Assembly (NCBI RefSeq): GCF_000428765.1
Contig: NZ_AUAO01000001.1
Span: 682,001-746,000, forward strand
DNA: 64,000 nt
Direction of reading: 5' to 3'
Source of the DNA: Brevundimonas aveniformis DSM 17977
GTDB taxonomy: Bacteria; Pseudomonadota; Alphaproteobacteria; Caulobacterales; Caulobacteraceae
Shown here: positions 63,368-64,000 of the stretch, piece by piece
Layout of the letters: each line of letters opens with the position of its first letter
Position numbering within the stretch: the stretch's first letter is position 1
Translations under genes and position numbers: made by a program
The notes under the pieces: generated by a model
Seen by the model: only the letters and a program-made list of their open reading frames with translations
Told to the model about the DNA's origin: nothing
The model's database searches: none

Positions 63368-63853
63368 ATGGCAACGACCTGCGATCATGATCACGGTGGA
63401 AGCGAGGGCCCGTCGGGCCCTGCATTGACCCGCGCGGTCAGCAACATCGAGGCTCGGCTGGGTTCGATGGGCGAACGCCTCACCGATCCTCGTCGCCGCG
63501 TTCTCGAACTGCTTCTGGCTGCCGGAAGGCCTGTGAAGGCCTACGACCTGATCAGCGACTATGGACGGGATGGCAGCCCGGCCAAGCCGCCGACCGTCTA
63601 CCGGGCTCTCGACTTTCTCGAGCGTACCGGTCTGGTCCACCGAATTTCGTCAATTTCGGCCTATGTGGCCTGCGCACACGGCAAGGTCGACCACACGGCG
63701 GCTTTTCTGATTTGTGACTGTTGCGGCGACACGCGCGAGATCACCACCCCGACCAAGCCCCTGATTGAGGCCAGTGCGGCGACGGCCGGATACCGGCTGG
63801 ATCGCGTGACGGTCGAGGCCCACGGACTTTGCGCGGCCTGTCAGGCGGCCTGA
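63368..63853 (+). CDS. zur: Zinc uptake regulator Zur (Fur family)
   Basis: A 161-residue repressor. N-terminal His-rich CDHDH, then a winged-helix domain (LTDPRRRVLELLLAAGRPVKAYDLI, PPTVYRALDFLERTGLVHRI), a dimer domain with HGKVDHTAAFLICDCCGD and a C-terminal CAACQ pair. The two CxxC pairs form the structural zinc site typical of Zur rather than Fur. It controls the adjacent receptor by inference from the operator in between. Confidence 0.93.
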   Translation: MATTCDHDHGGSEGPSGPALTRAVSNIEARLGSMGERLTDPRRRVLELLLAAGRPVKAYDLISDYGRDGSPAKPPTVYRALDFLERTGLVHRISSISAYVACAHGKVDHTAAFLICDCCGDTREITTPTKPLIEASAATAGYRLDRVTVEAHGLCAACQAA

Positions 63854-63919
63854 TGCCAACGCTTGCTTAAGCCTCCGCCCTCATAGTTGCAGGATCGAGG
63901 GGCCGCGAGCGGGGATTGG

Positions 63920-64000
63920 GTGTCGACAAAGCTGATCAAGCTGATTGATGCCTCCGCTCTTCGCGAGGCCCTCGACGCCCATGGCCGCTATGTCCGTCGT
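63920..64000 (+). CDS. Start of an unidentified gene (cut by window edge)
   Basis: An open frame of 27 codons to the window end, starting GTG with GGGGA upstream. The product begins MSTKLIKLIDASALREALDAH, with GRYVRR following. The LREALDAHGRYV pattern recalls the beginning of some pentapeptide-repeat proteins, but only the first residues are visible, so no assignment is made. Confidence 0.35.
   Translation, partial: MSTKLIKLIDASALREALDAHGRYVRR

Noticed and set aside
1..64000. tRNA, rRNA, CRISPR, insertion sequences, prophage
   Set aside because: No cloverleaf, regularly spaced repeats, transposase motifs or phage genes were recognised by reading; a tRNAscan/ISfinder run would settle this.

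Overview
The window looks like about 64 kb of a high-GC alphaproteobacterial chromosome of the Caulobacteraceae, most likely Brevundimonas or a close relative. The argument rests on gene order (secB-dnaQ-coaE-aroE-maf-ppsR facing hemE-hemH-hemJ-rho), on a CtrA-type box and clustered GANTC sites in the ppsR-hemE gap, and on the protein families present. No rRNA, tRNA, CRISPR array, transposase or prophage gene was seen.

Layout. 1-5276: ends of mltA and a Tim44-like gene, secB, then a tightly overlapping minus-strand operon ppsR-maf-aroE-coaE-dnaQ. 5277-5675: the predicted chromosomal replication origin (Cori-like). 5676-10524: hemE-hemH-hemJ (late heme synthesis), rho and dapB. 10614-15395: dut, small membrane and secreted proteins, ahcY and an M61-like peptidase. 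15527-25476: mutM, then a lipid A/LPS operon (msbA-like transporter, DUF374 acyltransferase, waaA, lpxK), a phosphatase, an inositol-phosphatase-like gene and pmbA. 25524-32072: lipoprotein, MAPEG protein, M14 carboxypeptidase, a tandem array of small multi-pass membrane paralogs, and ubiD. 32158-40125: mostly small housekeeping or uncharacterised genes, gamma-glutamyltransferase, a nitrilase-family amidase, glutaredoxin, comF and a methyltransferase. 40122-46508: three tandem S46 dipeptidyl-peptidases. 47347-53806: ileS, then xseB-csaA-ispA-dxs (isoprenoid precursor operon). 53930-60203: DUF2141 protein, pgi, a DsbD/ScsB-like thiol transporter, an oxidoreductase and a MaoC-like protein. 60264-64000: SapC-like protein, and a zinc module made of a ZnuD-like TonB receptor divergent from a Zur repressor across a palindromic operator.

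The genes are mostly core physiology: replication initiation and proofreading, heme, lipid A, isoprenoids and periplasmic proteolysis. The less ordinary parts are the origin region, the membrane-protein array with a duplicated ubiD tail, the S46 triplet whose copies differ at the predicted S1 specificity residue, a probable CTG start for ispA, a degenerate zinc finger in IleS, and a lipoprotein with a toxin-like C-terminal module. No long gene-free stretch exists apart from the origin; the next largest gaps (8200-8426, 47107-47346, 61053-61261) show no convincing gene.
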